NCBI GenBank assembly: GCA_017644005.1
Contig: JAEPMJ010000002.1
Span: forward strand, 558,001-622,000
Direction of reading: 5' to 3'
Length of the DNA: 64,000 nucleotides
Source: Rhizobiaceae bacterium
Lineage (GTDB): Bacteria; Pseudomonadota; Alphaproteobacteria; Rhizobiales; Rhizobiaceae
The notes below the pieces were generated by a model. That model made no database searches and was not told where the DNA came from. It saw only the letters and a list, made by a program, of their open reading frames with translations. The translations under genes and the position numbers were made by a program. How positions within the stretch are numbered: position 1 is the first letter of the stretch; each line of letters begins with the position of its first letter. Below, piece by piece: positions 56,126-64,000 of this stretch.

Positions 56126-57091
56126 ATGGCTTATCGTTCCACAGACCAGATCATACACAAGGCCGCCTGGCTATATTATACGCACGGCCTGCGTCAGGAC
56201 GAGGTGGCGCAGCGGCTGAACATTTCGCGTGCTTCGGTCGCCCTTTATCTGCGCAAGGCCCGAGAGGCCGGCATCGTCAACATCTCCACCTCCACGCATC
56301 TTTTCAGCGGCGAGCGCCTTGCCCGTCAGATGGAGGATGCCTTTGATCTGGAGACCGTTTGGCTCGTGGGCGAGAATTCCCTTTCACCCTCGCCTGCCGC
56401 CGAAATCCCGACGCTGGCTGCCAATGTCTTTCTCGAAATGGTCGAGAACGGCAATCAGGTCTGCGTCGCCTGGGGCCGCACCGTCTACGACATCGCCGAC
56501 GCCATGAACTATGCCGACCGCGAAGGCGTCACTGTCGTGGAAATGTGCGGCAACCTCGGCTCGCCCTATGCCTATCGCCCCGACCAGTGCACGATGGAGA
56601 TCGCCCGGCGGCTCAACGCCAAGGGGCTCAACTTCTACGCACCGCTGGTGTTGAGCACCGAGGAACTGGCCCACGCCCTGCGCGAAGAGCCTGTCATCCG
56701 CGAACAGCTCGACGGTATCAGCGACTGCGATCTGGCCCTCTTCACGGTCGGCGCGCTTGATACCGACAGCCATGTCATCAAATGTGGCGCCCTTAGCATC
56801 GAGGAACTGGAGAAGCTCAAGGCGATGGGGGCCACCGGCGTTATCGCCGGCCAGATCATCACCGCCGATGGCAGGTTGCTCGACTGCGATTACAACAGGC
56901 GCATGATCTCGGCAGATTTCGATGCCATCCGCGCCATTCCGAAACGCCTGATGGTGGTGCAGGAGGACGAAAAACTCGAACCTCTGAAGGCCGCCATCGC
57001 CGGGCGTTTCTTCACCCATCTGGTCACCACCTCCTCCATGGCGGCCGCGCTTTTGAAGCACCACGCCGCCAGTGAATCGACGCCGGCCTGA
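56126..57091 (+). CDS. SorC/DeoR-type sugar-binding transcriptional regulator
   Basis: 'HKAAWLYYTHGLRQDEVAQRLNISRASVALYLRKAREAGIVNI'; start refined with GAGGAGG RBS. Confidence 0.92.
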   Translation: MAYRSTDQIIHKAAWLYYTHGLRQDEVAQRLNISRASVALYLRKAREAGIVNISTSTHLFSGERLARQMEDAFDLETVWLVGENSLSPSPAAEIPTLAANVFLEMVENGNQVCVAWGRTVYDIADAMNYADREGVTVVEMCGNLGSPYAYRPDQCTMEIARRLNAKGLNFYAPLVLSTEELAHALREEPVIREQLDGISDCDLALFTVGALDTDSHVIKCGALSIEELEKLKAMGATGVIAGQIITADGRLLDCDYNRRMISADFDAIRAIPKRLMVVQEDEKLEPLKAAIAGRFFTHLVTTSSMAAALLKHHAASESTPA

Positions 57092-57136
57092 TCTCTCGCC
57101 GGCAAGCGCAACTCTTCAGGACAGTACAGGACCGAC

Positions 57137-59191
57137 ATGCAGAACCTCTGGAAAGACAGCGAAGCCGAAAAGCTCGTCGAGCATTACGCTGCAAAGGGCA
57201 TCGACCGCGATCTGGCGCTGCGCGTCTACACGACCCGACTTCTCGGCGGCGAGCCGCGTCTTGTCCTTCATGGCGGGGGCAACACCTCGCTGAAAAGCAG
57301 GGCCGCCGACATTCTGGGCCGCGAATATGATGTGCTGTGCGTCAAGGGTAGTGGCTGGGACATGGGTGTAATCGAGCCCCAAGGCCTGCCCGCCGTGAAG
57401 ATGGACGCACTCCTCGCCGCCCGCAAACTCGATGCCCTGGCCGATGAAGACATGGTCGCCATGCAGCGCGCCAATCTCATCGATCCGGGTTCCCCCAACC
57501 CCTCCATAGAAACCCTGCTGCATGCCTTCCTGCCCCACAAATTCGTCGATCACACCCATTCCACCGCGATCCTCGCGCTGGTCGATCAGGAAGACTCCGA
57601 AGCCCTCTGCAAGAAGGTCTTCGGCGATCGGCTGGGCTTCGTGCCCTATATCAAGCCGGGCTTCGACCTCGCCAAGGAAGCTGCCGACATCTACGACAGA
57701 GATCCCTCCGTAGAGGGCCTGATCCTCGACAAGCACGGCATCTTCACCTTCGCCGAAGACGCCAGGACTGCCTACGATCTCATGATCGAGTTCGTCACGA
57801 TGGCCGAAGATTACGTGGCCGAGAACGGTAAGGCGCCGTTCAATCCGGTCACGCTGCCGAAGGAACTCGCCACCCCGTCCGAGATCATGCCCTATCTGCG
57901 CGGTGCCATCGCTATCGACGAGGGTGAGGGCAAGTATGGCCGCATGGTCTGCGACTTCCGCACCTCGCCCAAAATACTCGACTATGTGAACGCCGACACG
58001 GCTGAAGAACTCGCCACCCGCGGCGTTTCCACGCCGGACCTCTCGATCCGCATCAAGACTGGCCCCATGGTCCTGCCCGCTCCCGAAGCCGGCAAGCTTG
58101 ATGACTATGGCAAGCTGATCCGCGAAAAGGTCGGCGAGTTCTCCGCCCGCTACAAGGAGTATTTCGCGACCAACAACGCCGCCGACGATGTCGAGCGCAC
58201 CATGCTCGATACCATGCCACGCCTGACGCTGGTGCGCGGTCTCGGCCTGATCGGCCATGGCCGCAGCATGAAGGAGGCCAAGATCGCCGCCGATGTGGGC
58301 GAGATGCTGGTGGAAGCCGTGACCGGCGCCGAGGCCATCGGCTCCTTCCATCCGCTGGCGCTCTCCGACCTTTTTGAGCTTGAATACTGGTCTCTCGAAC
58401 AGGCCAAGCTTGCGTCCAACAAACCCAAGCCGCTCTCCGGCCAGGTCACGCTGGTGACCGGTGGTGCCGGCGCCATAGGAGCCGCCACGGCAAAGCTCTT
58501 CGCCGCTCAGGGCTCCCATGTCGTCGTCGTTGACATGCATGCCGACAAGGCGGACGAGGTCGCACAGAAAATCGGCAACGCCGCCATCGGTATCGGTGCC
58601 GACGTGACGGATCCTGCCGCCGTCCGCGCTGCCTTTGACAGGGCGCGCGATGTGTTCGGCGGTGTCGACATCGTCGTCTCCAATGCGGGCGCTGCCTGGC
58701 AAGGCAAGATCGGCGAACTGGAGGATGCCACGCTTCGCCGGAGTTTTGAGCTCAACTTCTTCGCCCATCAGAGCGTCGCGCAGAATGCGATCCGGCTGTT
58801 CAAACAGCAGGGCACGGGCGGCGTGCTTCTCTTCAACGCCTCCAAGCAGGCGGTCAATCCGGGTGCGAATTTCGGTGCATATGGTCTGCCGAAGGCAGCC
58901 ACGCTGTTCCTGTCGCGGCAATATGCGCTGGACTACGGCTCGATCGGCGTACGCTCCAACGCCGTCAACGCCGACCGCATCCGCTCCGGCCTTCTCACCA
59001 ACGAGATGATTGCCAACCGCTCCACCGCGCGCGGCCTGTCGGAGAAGGACTATATGGGTGGCAACCTGCTCGGCCTTGAAGTGCGCGCCGAGGACGTGGC
59101 GCAGGCATTTCTGAACCACGCCCTTGCCGAGCGCACCACGGCGGACGTGACCACTGTCGACGGCGGCAACATCGCGGCGGCTCTGCGGTAG
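57137..59191 (+). CDS. Bifunctional class II aldolase/short-chain dehydrogenase (RhaD-like fusion)
   Basis: N-terminal aldolase 'LVLHGGGNTSLKS', 'HTHSTAILAL', 'LILDKHGIFTF'; C-terminal SDR 'VTLVTGGAGAIGAATAKLFAAQG', 'YGLPK'. Confidence 0.9.
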   Translation: MQNLWKDSEAEKLVEHYAAKGIDRDLALRVYTTRLLGGEPRLVLHGGGNTSLKSRAADILGREYDVLCVKGSGWDMGVIEPQGLPAVKMDALLAARKLDALADEDMVAMQRANLIDPGSPNPSIETLLHAFLPHKFVDHTHSTAILALVDQEDSEALCKKVFGDRLGFVPYIKPGFDLAKEAADIYDRDPSVEGLILDKHGIFTFAEDARTAYDLMIEFVTMAEDYVAENGKAPFNPVTLPKELATPSEIMPYLRGAIAIDEGEGKYGRMVCDFRTSPKILDYVNADTAEELATRGVSTPDLSIRIKTGPMVLPAPEAGKLDDYGKLIREKVGEFSARYKEYFATNNAADDVERTMLDTMPRLTLVRGLGLIGHGRSMKEAKIAADVGEMLVEAVTGAEAIGSFHPLALSDLFELEYWSLEQAKLASNKPKPLSGQVTLVTGGAGAIGAATAKLFAAQGSHVVVVDMHADKADEVAQKIGNAAIGIGADVTDPAAVRAAFDRARDVFGGVDIVVSNAGAAWQGKIGELEDATLRRSFELNFFAHQSVAQNAIRLFKQQGTGGVLLFNASKQAVNPGANFGAYGLPKAATLFLSRQYALDYGSIGVRSNAVNADRIRSGLLTNEMIANRSTARGLSEKDYMGGNLLGLEVRAEDVAQAFLNHALAERTTADVTTVDGGNIAAALR

Positions 59192-59224
59192 GGGCTGTAA
59201 TCGCCCGCCGGTCAGCACAAATGC

Positions 59225-59250
59225 AAAGGGCGGCCCGAGAGCCGCCCTTT
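59225..59250. terminator. Bidirectional terminator AAAGGGCGGC-CCGAGA-GCCGCCCTTT
   Basis: Perfect 10-bp inverted repeat between convergent aldolase/SDR and substrate-binding genes. Confidence 0.85.
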
Positions 59251-59272
59251 CCAGTTCAAAACCCCTTGCGCC

Positions 59273-60328
59273 TCAATCGCGCGGCGGCAACGGCATCCAG
59301 GCTGGAACGGCCACATCCGCATGGGCGAACTGCGGCATCTTGGCCGAGAGATCGTCCATGTTCTTGATGTCGCCGTCGTTGAGCGCCTGCTGCGTGATCA
59401 GGGTCGGCGGAACGATGACGCTCTTGCCCGGCTCCTCACCGGCCAGAAGCATGGCGAGCGCACGCACCGAAACCTCGCCCACAACGGCAGGGTTGGTCGC
59501 AGCCGTCGCCACCCAGGCGCTGCCTGGCTCGCGCATGGCCGAGATGTCGGCGGTGGACACGTCGGCCGAGTAGATCTTGACGCTGTCCGACAGGCCCGCC
59601 TCGTCCACGGCAATCTTCACGCCCTTGGCGAATTCGTCATAGGGCGCGAACATGACCTGAATGTCCGGGTTTGCCGTAACCACCGAGCGCGCCTGATTGG
59701 CAACCGAATTGGCAATCGGATTGTCGAGCGTGCCGAACTGCGCCACTTCCTCGATGCCAGGATATTTTTCCTTGAACGCGCGCCACGTCTCGTCGCGGCG
59801 GTCGAGCGGCGCGATGCCGGCCACATAGACATAGCCCGCCTTCCACTCTTCGCCATTGTCCTTGATCGCCTGTTCCAGCGCCAGCCGCGCAAGGTCCCGG
59901 TCGGACTGCTCGATCTGCGGGATCGCATCATTCTCGACATTCACGTCGAAGGCCACGACCTTGATGCCCGCATCGACGGCGCGCTGGGCCGCTTCCTTCA
60001 TGGATTCCGTCAGTCCGTGCTGGATGATAATGCCATCAACGCCGAGCGCGATCGCCTGATCCACCATGTCGGCCTGAAGGGCGGCGTCCTGGCGGCTGTC
60101 CAGCACGCGCAGGTTCACGCCCAGCGCCTCGGCCTGCTTCTCCACGCCCGAAAGGTAGGCCTGGAAGAAGTCGCCGGTGGAAAGATAGCGCACCAGCGCG
60201 ATTTCCACGTCACCCGGATTGTCGAAAGGCGCAGGCTTGTCCTGCGCACCGGCGGCCGCCGGCAGGAGCATGGTGGCCCCGGCGAGCGCCGCGGCCATCT
60301 TGCCCAGAAGTCTGCGTGAAATTTCCAT
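59273..60328 (-). CDS. Sugar ABC transporter substrate-binding protein
   Basis: Signal peptide; 'VEIALVRYLSTGDFFQAYLSGVEKQAEALGVNLRVLDSRQDAALQADMVDQAIALGVDGIIIQHG'. Confidence 0.9.
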   Translation of the reverse strand: MEISRRLLGKMAAALAGATMLLPAAAGAQDKPAPFDNPGDVEIALVRYLSTGDFFQAYLSGVEKQAEALGVNLRVLDSRQDAALQADMVDQAIALGVDGIIIQHGLTESMKEAAQRAVDAGIKVVAFDVNVENDAIPQIEQSDRDLARLALEQAIKDNGEEWKAGYVYVAGIAPLDRRDETWRAFKEKYPGIEEVAQFGTLDNPIANSVANQARSVVTANPDIQVMFAPYDEFAKGVKIAVDEAGLSDSVKIYSADVSTADISAMREPGSAWVATAATNPAVVGEVSVRALAMLLAGEEPGKSVIVPPTLITQQALNDGDIKNMDDLSAKMPQFAHADVAVPAWMPLPPRD

Positions 60329-60386
60329 GTTTTCCTCCACTCCGTTACATTTGTTGCAGTCGAAATATGTTGCGGCGGCCGAGCGC

Positions 60387-61454
60387 CTACCTTGCATTCC
60401 TCGCCAGAAGCGCAAAGGTGAAGATCAGCGCGATGACGAGCACCGCCCCCTTGACGAAATCCTGTGTGTAATAGGGCACGTTCATCATGGTCAGCCCCTG
60501 CAGGAGCACACCCACGAACAGCGCACCGATGGCCGTGCCGAATGCGTTCGGCTTGGCGGCGCCCAGCACCGCAAAACCGATCAGTGCCGCCGCCACCGCA
60601 TCCAGAAGCAGATTGTTGCCCGATGCGATGTCGCCGCGCCCGAGGCGCGCCGCCAGAAGAATGCCGCCAATGGAGGCGAAGACGCCCGAAATCACATAGG
60701 CCCAGATACGGTAGGCCTTGACCGGCGCACCCGCAAACTCAGCGGCCCGTGCATTGGAACCCGCCGCATACATCATACGGCCGAACCGCGTATATTCGAG
60801 AAAGAACCAGATCAGGATCGCCAGCACGATCAGCACCACCACCGAGGCCGGCACGAGGTTCTCTATAAAGAGATCAAACCGGTGCCGTCCGAGCGCCAGA
60901 AAGGCCTGGCTGAACGTGCCTTCGGCGGTCGAGCCGTCGGGCAGCGTCATGCCTGTGGCGATGGAGCGCCCTTCGGTCGGTATGCGTTGCAGGCCGATCA
61001 GAAGGAACATCATGCCAAGCGTCGCCAGAAGGTCGGGCACGCGCATGTAGCAGATGATGAGACCGTTGATCAGCCCGACTAGCGCGCCGATGGCGAGACA
61101 CGCCAGAACCGCAACGAGCGCATTCTGCTCCAGCACCACCATTACGTAGGCCGCCGCCATCATCGAGCTTGTGGCGATGGAGCCGATGGAAAGGTCGAAT
61201 CCCCCCACCACCAGCGTCGCCGTCACGCCAAGCGCCAGAATGCCGGTGATGGACACCGACTGCAGGATGAAAACCGCCGCCTGCGGCGAGGTGAAGCCGC
61301 GAGTAGCAAGCGAAAAGAACACGATCAGCCCAACGAGCAGGCTAAGAAAGCCATAGCGGATTGCCAGCTCGCGCATTGAAAGTCTGTCTTTCGGCCGCGC
61401 ATCAGCCTTTGCTTCCACCGCACTCTCCCGTGCCGTCTGGCTGTTCATTCTCAA
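60387..61454 (-). CDS. Sugar ABC transporter permease (RbsC type)
   Basis: 'VGGFDLSIGSIATSSMMAAAYVMV', 'GLINGLIICYMRVPDLLATLGMMFLLIGLQRI'. Confidence 0.92.
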   Translation of the reverse strand: MRMNSQTARESAVEAKADARPKDRLSMRELAIRYGFLSLLVGLIVFFSLATRGFTSPQAAVFILQSVSITGILALGVTATLVVGGFDLSIGSIATSSMMAAAYVMVVLEQNALVAVLACLAIGALVGLINGLIICYMRVPDLLATLGMMFLLIGLQRIPTEGRSIATGMTLPDGSTAEGTFSQAFLALGRHRFDLFIENLVPASVVVLIVLAILIWFFLEYTRFGRMMYAAGSNARAAEFAGAPVKAYRIWAYVISGVFASIGGILLAARLGRGDIASGNNLLLDAVAAALIGFAVLGAAKPNAFGTAIGALFVGVLLQGLTMMNVPYYTQDFVKGAVLVIALIFTFALLARNAR

Positions 61455-62969
61455 TCAGCTCCCTGCCACTTCCAAACGCTGCCCGGCGACTTCCGCCAGA
61501 AGCCGGTCCATATCCACATCGGCATTGCGGTGCTCGCCGACAATAGTGTTCTCCGACATGACGAGAATGCGATCGGCCGTTTCCAGAGCCTCATCGAGTT
61601 CGGTCAGAAAAATCAGTGTCGCCCGCTCGCTGGCGCTCTCACGCAGCTTGGCCGCAATGTCGTGGCGGGCTGCAATGTCGACGCCCTGAAACGGTTCGTC
61701 GAGAATGAGCAGCCGCGATTTCTGAGTGAGCCAGCGCGCCACTGTCACCTTTTGCTGGTTGCCACCCGAAAGTGTTGCCAGATCGTCGCGCTCGGAGCGG
61801 CAGACGATTTTGAGGTCGGCGATCTGGGCGCGCGCCGTCTGGCGTTCGCTTCGCCGCCGCATCACGCCCGCATTCGCGAAACGCGGCAGGAAGGGCAGGC
61901 TCATATTCTCATAGATGTTGAATTCCGGCACGATGCCGGTGGAGGCGCGGTCCTTGGCAACGAGAAAGACACCATCCCTGATCGCCCTTGCCGGTGTCTT
62001 CGGAGCATAGGGTTTGCCATCGAGCTCCATCGTGCCCGAAAGCGGCGCATGAATGCCGAACAGGGTCTCGGCAAGCTGCGTCTTGCCCACCCCCACAAGC
62101 CCGGTCACGGCTACGATCTCGCCAGCCCCCAGATCCATGGAGATTGGATTCGCGCCCCGCGCGATCCGCAGGTCGCGCACCGAAAACACCGGGGTTCCAG
62201 CCGCACGGACGTCAATGCTGTGGCGGCCGAGATTTTGCCCCAGCATGGCGTTGACCGCGCCTTCATAATCGAGCGGCTTTTCATCGAACTGGCCGACAAT
62301 CGCCCCGTCGCGAAGGCTCACGATCCTGTCGGCCAGACGGCGGATATCCGACATGCGATGCGAGATGTAGAGAACGGCGACGCCCCGCGCCTTCAACCGG
62401 TCGATCAGCGCAAAAAGCCGCTCGGCCTCATTGCTCGAAAGTGAGGAGGTCGGTTCGTCGAGGATCATCACCTGGGGCTCATGCGACATGGCTCGGGCAA
62501 TCGCCACCATCTGCCGGTCGGCGAGTGAAAGGTCGGTCACCTCCGCGCCGAGGTCGATCCCGAGCCCCATGCGCTCGGCCACTTCCCGAGCCTCGCGCCG
62601 CACCCTGCGCGGATTGAAGAAAATGCCGCTGCCTGCGCCGTTCAGACGGTCGAGCACCAGGTTGCTGGCCACGTCGAGCGCACCCACGACACCGTCATTG
62701 ATGTTCTGATGAACCGTCACCACGCCGGCGCGCATCGCCTCTGCCGGGGTGGCAGGAGAGAAAGGCTTGTCCCCCAGCATCATCACGCCGCGGTCGGCGC
62801 GGTGAACACCGCTCATGACCTTGACGAGCGTCGACTTGCCGGCGCCATTGGCGCCCATCAGAACGGACACCTCGCCAGCGCGCAGGTCGAGCCCCACACC
62901 ACGCAACACGGCATTGGGTCCGAACGCTTTGGTCAGGCCGGCAATTCGAAAAACGGCGGTGTCGCCCAT
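61455..62969 (-). CDS. Sugar ABC transporter ATP-binding protein (tandem ABC domains, RbsA type)
   Basis: 'LMGANGAGKSTLVKVMSGVHRADRGV', 'LSLADRQMVAIARAMSHEPQVMILDEPTSSLS', 'LSGGNQQKVTVARWL'; start refined. Confidence 0.93.
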   Translation of the reverse strand: MGDTAVFRIAGLTKAFGPNAVLRGVGLDLRAGEVSVLMGANGAGKSTLVKVMSGVHRADRGVMMLGDKPFSPATPAEAMRAGVVTVHQNINDGVVGALDVASNLVLDRLNGAGSGIFFNPRRVRREAREVAERMGLGIDLGAEVTDLSLADRQMVAIARAMSHEPQVMILDEPTSSLSSNEAERLFALIDRLKARGVAVLYISHRMSDIRRLADRIVSLRDGAIVGQFDEKPLDYEGAVNAMLGQNLGRHSIDVRAAGTPVFSVRDLRIARGANPISMDLGAGEIVAVTGLVGVGKTQLAETLFGIHAPLSGTMELDGKPYAPKTPARAIRDGVFLVAKDRASTGIVPEFNIYENMSLPFLPRFANAGVMRRRSERQTARAQIADLKIVCRSERDDLATLSGGNQQKVTVARWLTQKSRLLILDEPFQGVDIAARHDIAAKLRESASERATLIFLTELDEALETADRILVMSENTIVGEHRNADVDMDRLLAEVAGQRLEVAGS

Positions 62970-63008
62970 GCTCTCCTCCCAATGTAACGCTAACAGGTAA
63001 CAAGCATA

Positions 63009-63025
63009 TGTCAACATGATTGACA
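63009..63025. promoter_or_regulatory. Candidate SorC operator TGTCAA-CATGA-TTGACA
   Basis: Inverted repeat in the ABC/mtnK divergent promoter; 63017-63027 TGATTGACAAA is the exact reverse complement of TTTGTCAATCA at 56086-56096. Confidence 0.55.
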
Positions 63026-63259
63026 AATGACAGTGCATTGGTAGCGTGGTGCCAGAACTGACAGCATGAGAGAGTGGTGATTACCGAACTCGGCACGTGC
63101 CTTTCACGCTCCCGGTTCGGGAGGAACGGGACGTAAGATGAACAGGCTGGACTTGCGCTTCTTCTCACCTCCGGGAGGGAAAATGATGCGGGAACACGGG
63201 CGGATGCAGGATGCGCACCATCACACAAATGCTCGGTGCGAATGGGAGGAGACAGAAAG

Positions 63260-64000
63260 ATGAAAGAGAACGCCTTCGAGCCCCTCACGGTGGAAACCTT
63301 GCCGGATCGCCTGGGCAGCATTCCCGAGATTGCCAAGCGTCTCGGCGGCGCGCCCACTGCATGGAAGGTCCGCGAAGTGGGCGATGGCAATCTCAACCTT
63401 GTCTTCATCGCGCAGGGTGAAGCGCAAACGCTCATCATCAAGCAGGCACTGCCTTATGTCCGCCTCGTTGGCGATAGCTGGCCCCTGCCTCTGAAGCGCT
63501 CCTTCTTCGAATATCACGCCCTTATACGGCAGGAACAGCGAGCCCCGGGCTCCGTGCCTGCGGTCTACTATTTCGATGAGACGCAGGCACTGATCGCAAT
63601 GGAGTTTCTGTCGCCTCACATCATTCTGCGCCGCGCTCTCATCGAGGGGCAGGAACTGCCGAAGATCGGCAGGGATCTCGGTCTCTTCATGGCCCGTACC
63701 CTCTTCCGCGGGTCCGACCTTTCCATGAAGGCAGCGGACCGCAAGGCCGATCTCGCGCTCTTTGCCGACAATGTCGACCTTTGCGACATCACGGAAAATC
63801 TCGTCTTTTCCGATCCCTATTTCGAAGCGCCGATGAACCGGCACACCCCGGGTCTCGACGCGCTGGTGAAAGAGCTGCGCGCCGACCGTGACCTGAAGGT
63901 CGCCGCACAGCGTATGAAACATCTCTTTGCTTCAAAGGCCGAGACCATGGTGCATGGCGATCTGCATTCAGGCTCCGTCATGGTCACGAAGGAAGACACC
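63260..64000 (+). CDS. mtnK: S-methyl-5-thioribose kinase, partial (truncated by window end)
   Basis: 'EVGDGNLNLVFIAQGEAQTLIIKQALPYVRLVGDSWPLPLKRSFFEYHAL', 'MVHGDLHSGSVM'; RBS GGGAGGAGA. Confidence 0.9.
   Translation, partial: MKENAFEPLTVETLPDRLGSIPEIAKRLGGAPTAWKVREVGDGNLNLVFIAQGEAQTLIIKQALPYVRLVGDSWPLPLKRSFFEYHALIRQEQRAPGSVPAVYYFDETQALIAMEFLSPHIILRRALIEGQELPKIGRDLGLFMARTLFRGSDLSMKAADRKADLALFADNVDLCDITENLVFSDPYFEAPMNRHTPGLDALVKELRADRDLKVAAQRMKHLFASKAETMVHGDLHSGSVMVTKEDT

Noticed and set aside
57116-59218. 700-aa minus-strand ORF fully antisense to the aldolase/SDR gene
   Set aside because: Long antisense ORFs are expected in high-GC DNA opposite codon-biased genes; low-complexity composition and no recognisable domain. 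The plus-strand gene has clear family motifs.

Overview
High-GC, gene-dense window with alphaproteobacterial (Rhizobiales-like) gene content, made almost entirely of catabolic and transport operons. I saw no rRNA, tRNA, CRISPR array or intact mobile element. Blocks, left to right: (1) 0.2-6.4 kb: GntR regulator, tripartite tricarboxylate transporter tctABC, and a divergent DUF3604/PHP-like protein. (2) 6.6-19.6 kb: inositol-type catabolic cluster (iolG, IolJ-like aldolase, iolB, iolC, iolD, two Gfo/Idh/MocA dehydrogenases, IolE-like isomerase), LacI regulator and sugar ABC transporter, with two near-identical LacI-type palindromic operators. (3) 19.8-45.25 kb: a large catabolic island for an unidentified N-containing compound. 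It carries a hydantoinase-like amidohydrolase, a split peptide-type ABC transporter, ureidoglycolate lyase-like and PuuE-like proteins, RraA, DapA-like, SDRs, FAD oxidase, GntR/FCD regulator, PhnW-like aminotransferase, HyuA/HyuB, GMC oxidoreductase and FAH hydrolase. Its three divergent promoters share a 17-bp motif, so I propose one 23-gene regulon. (4) 45.5-55.7 kb: nitrate assimilation (3'-truncated cysG, nasA, nirD, nirB, narK, nasS, nasT) with a readable sigma54-type promoter and an ANTAR-type two-hexaloop leader overlapping a terminator. (5) 56.1-64.0 kb: SorC regulator, fused class II aldolase/SDR, sugar ABC transporter and mtnK (cut by the window end). I read this as a candidate 5-deoxypentose/methylthioribose (DHAP-shunt-like) regulon. 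Product names come from reading the translations, not from database searches.
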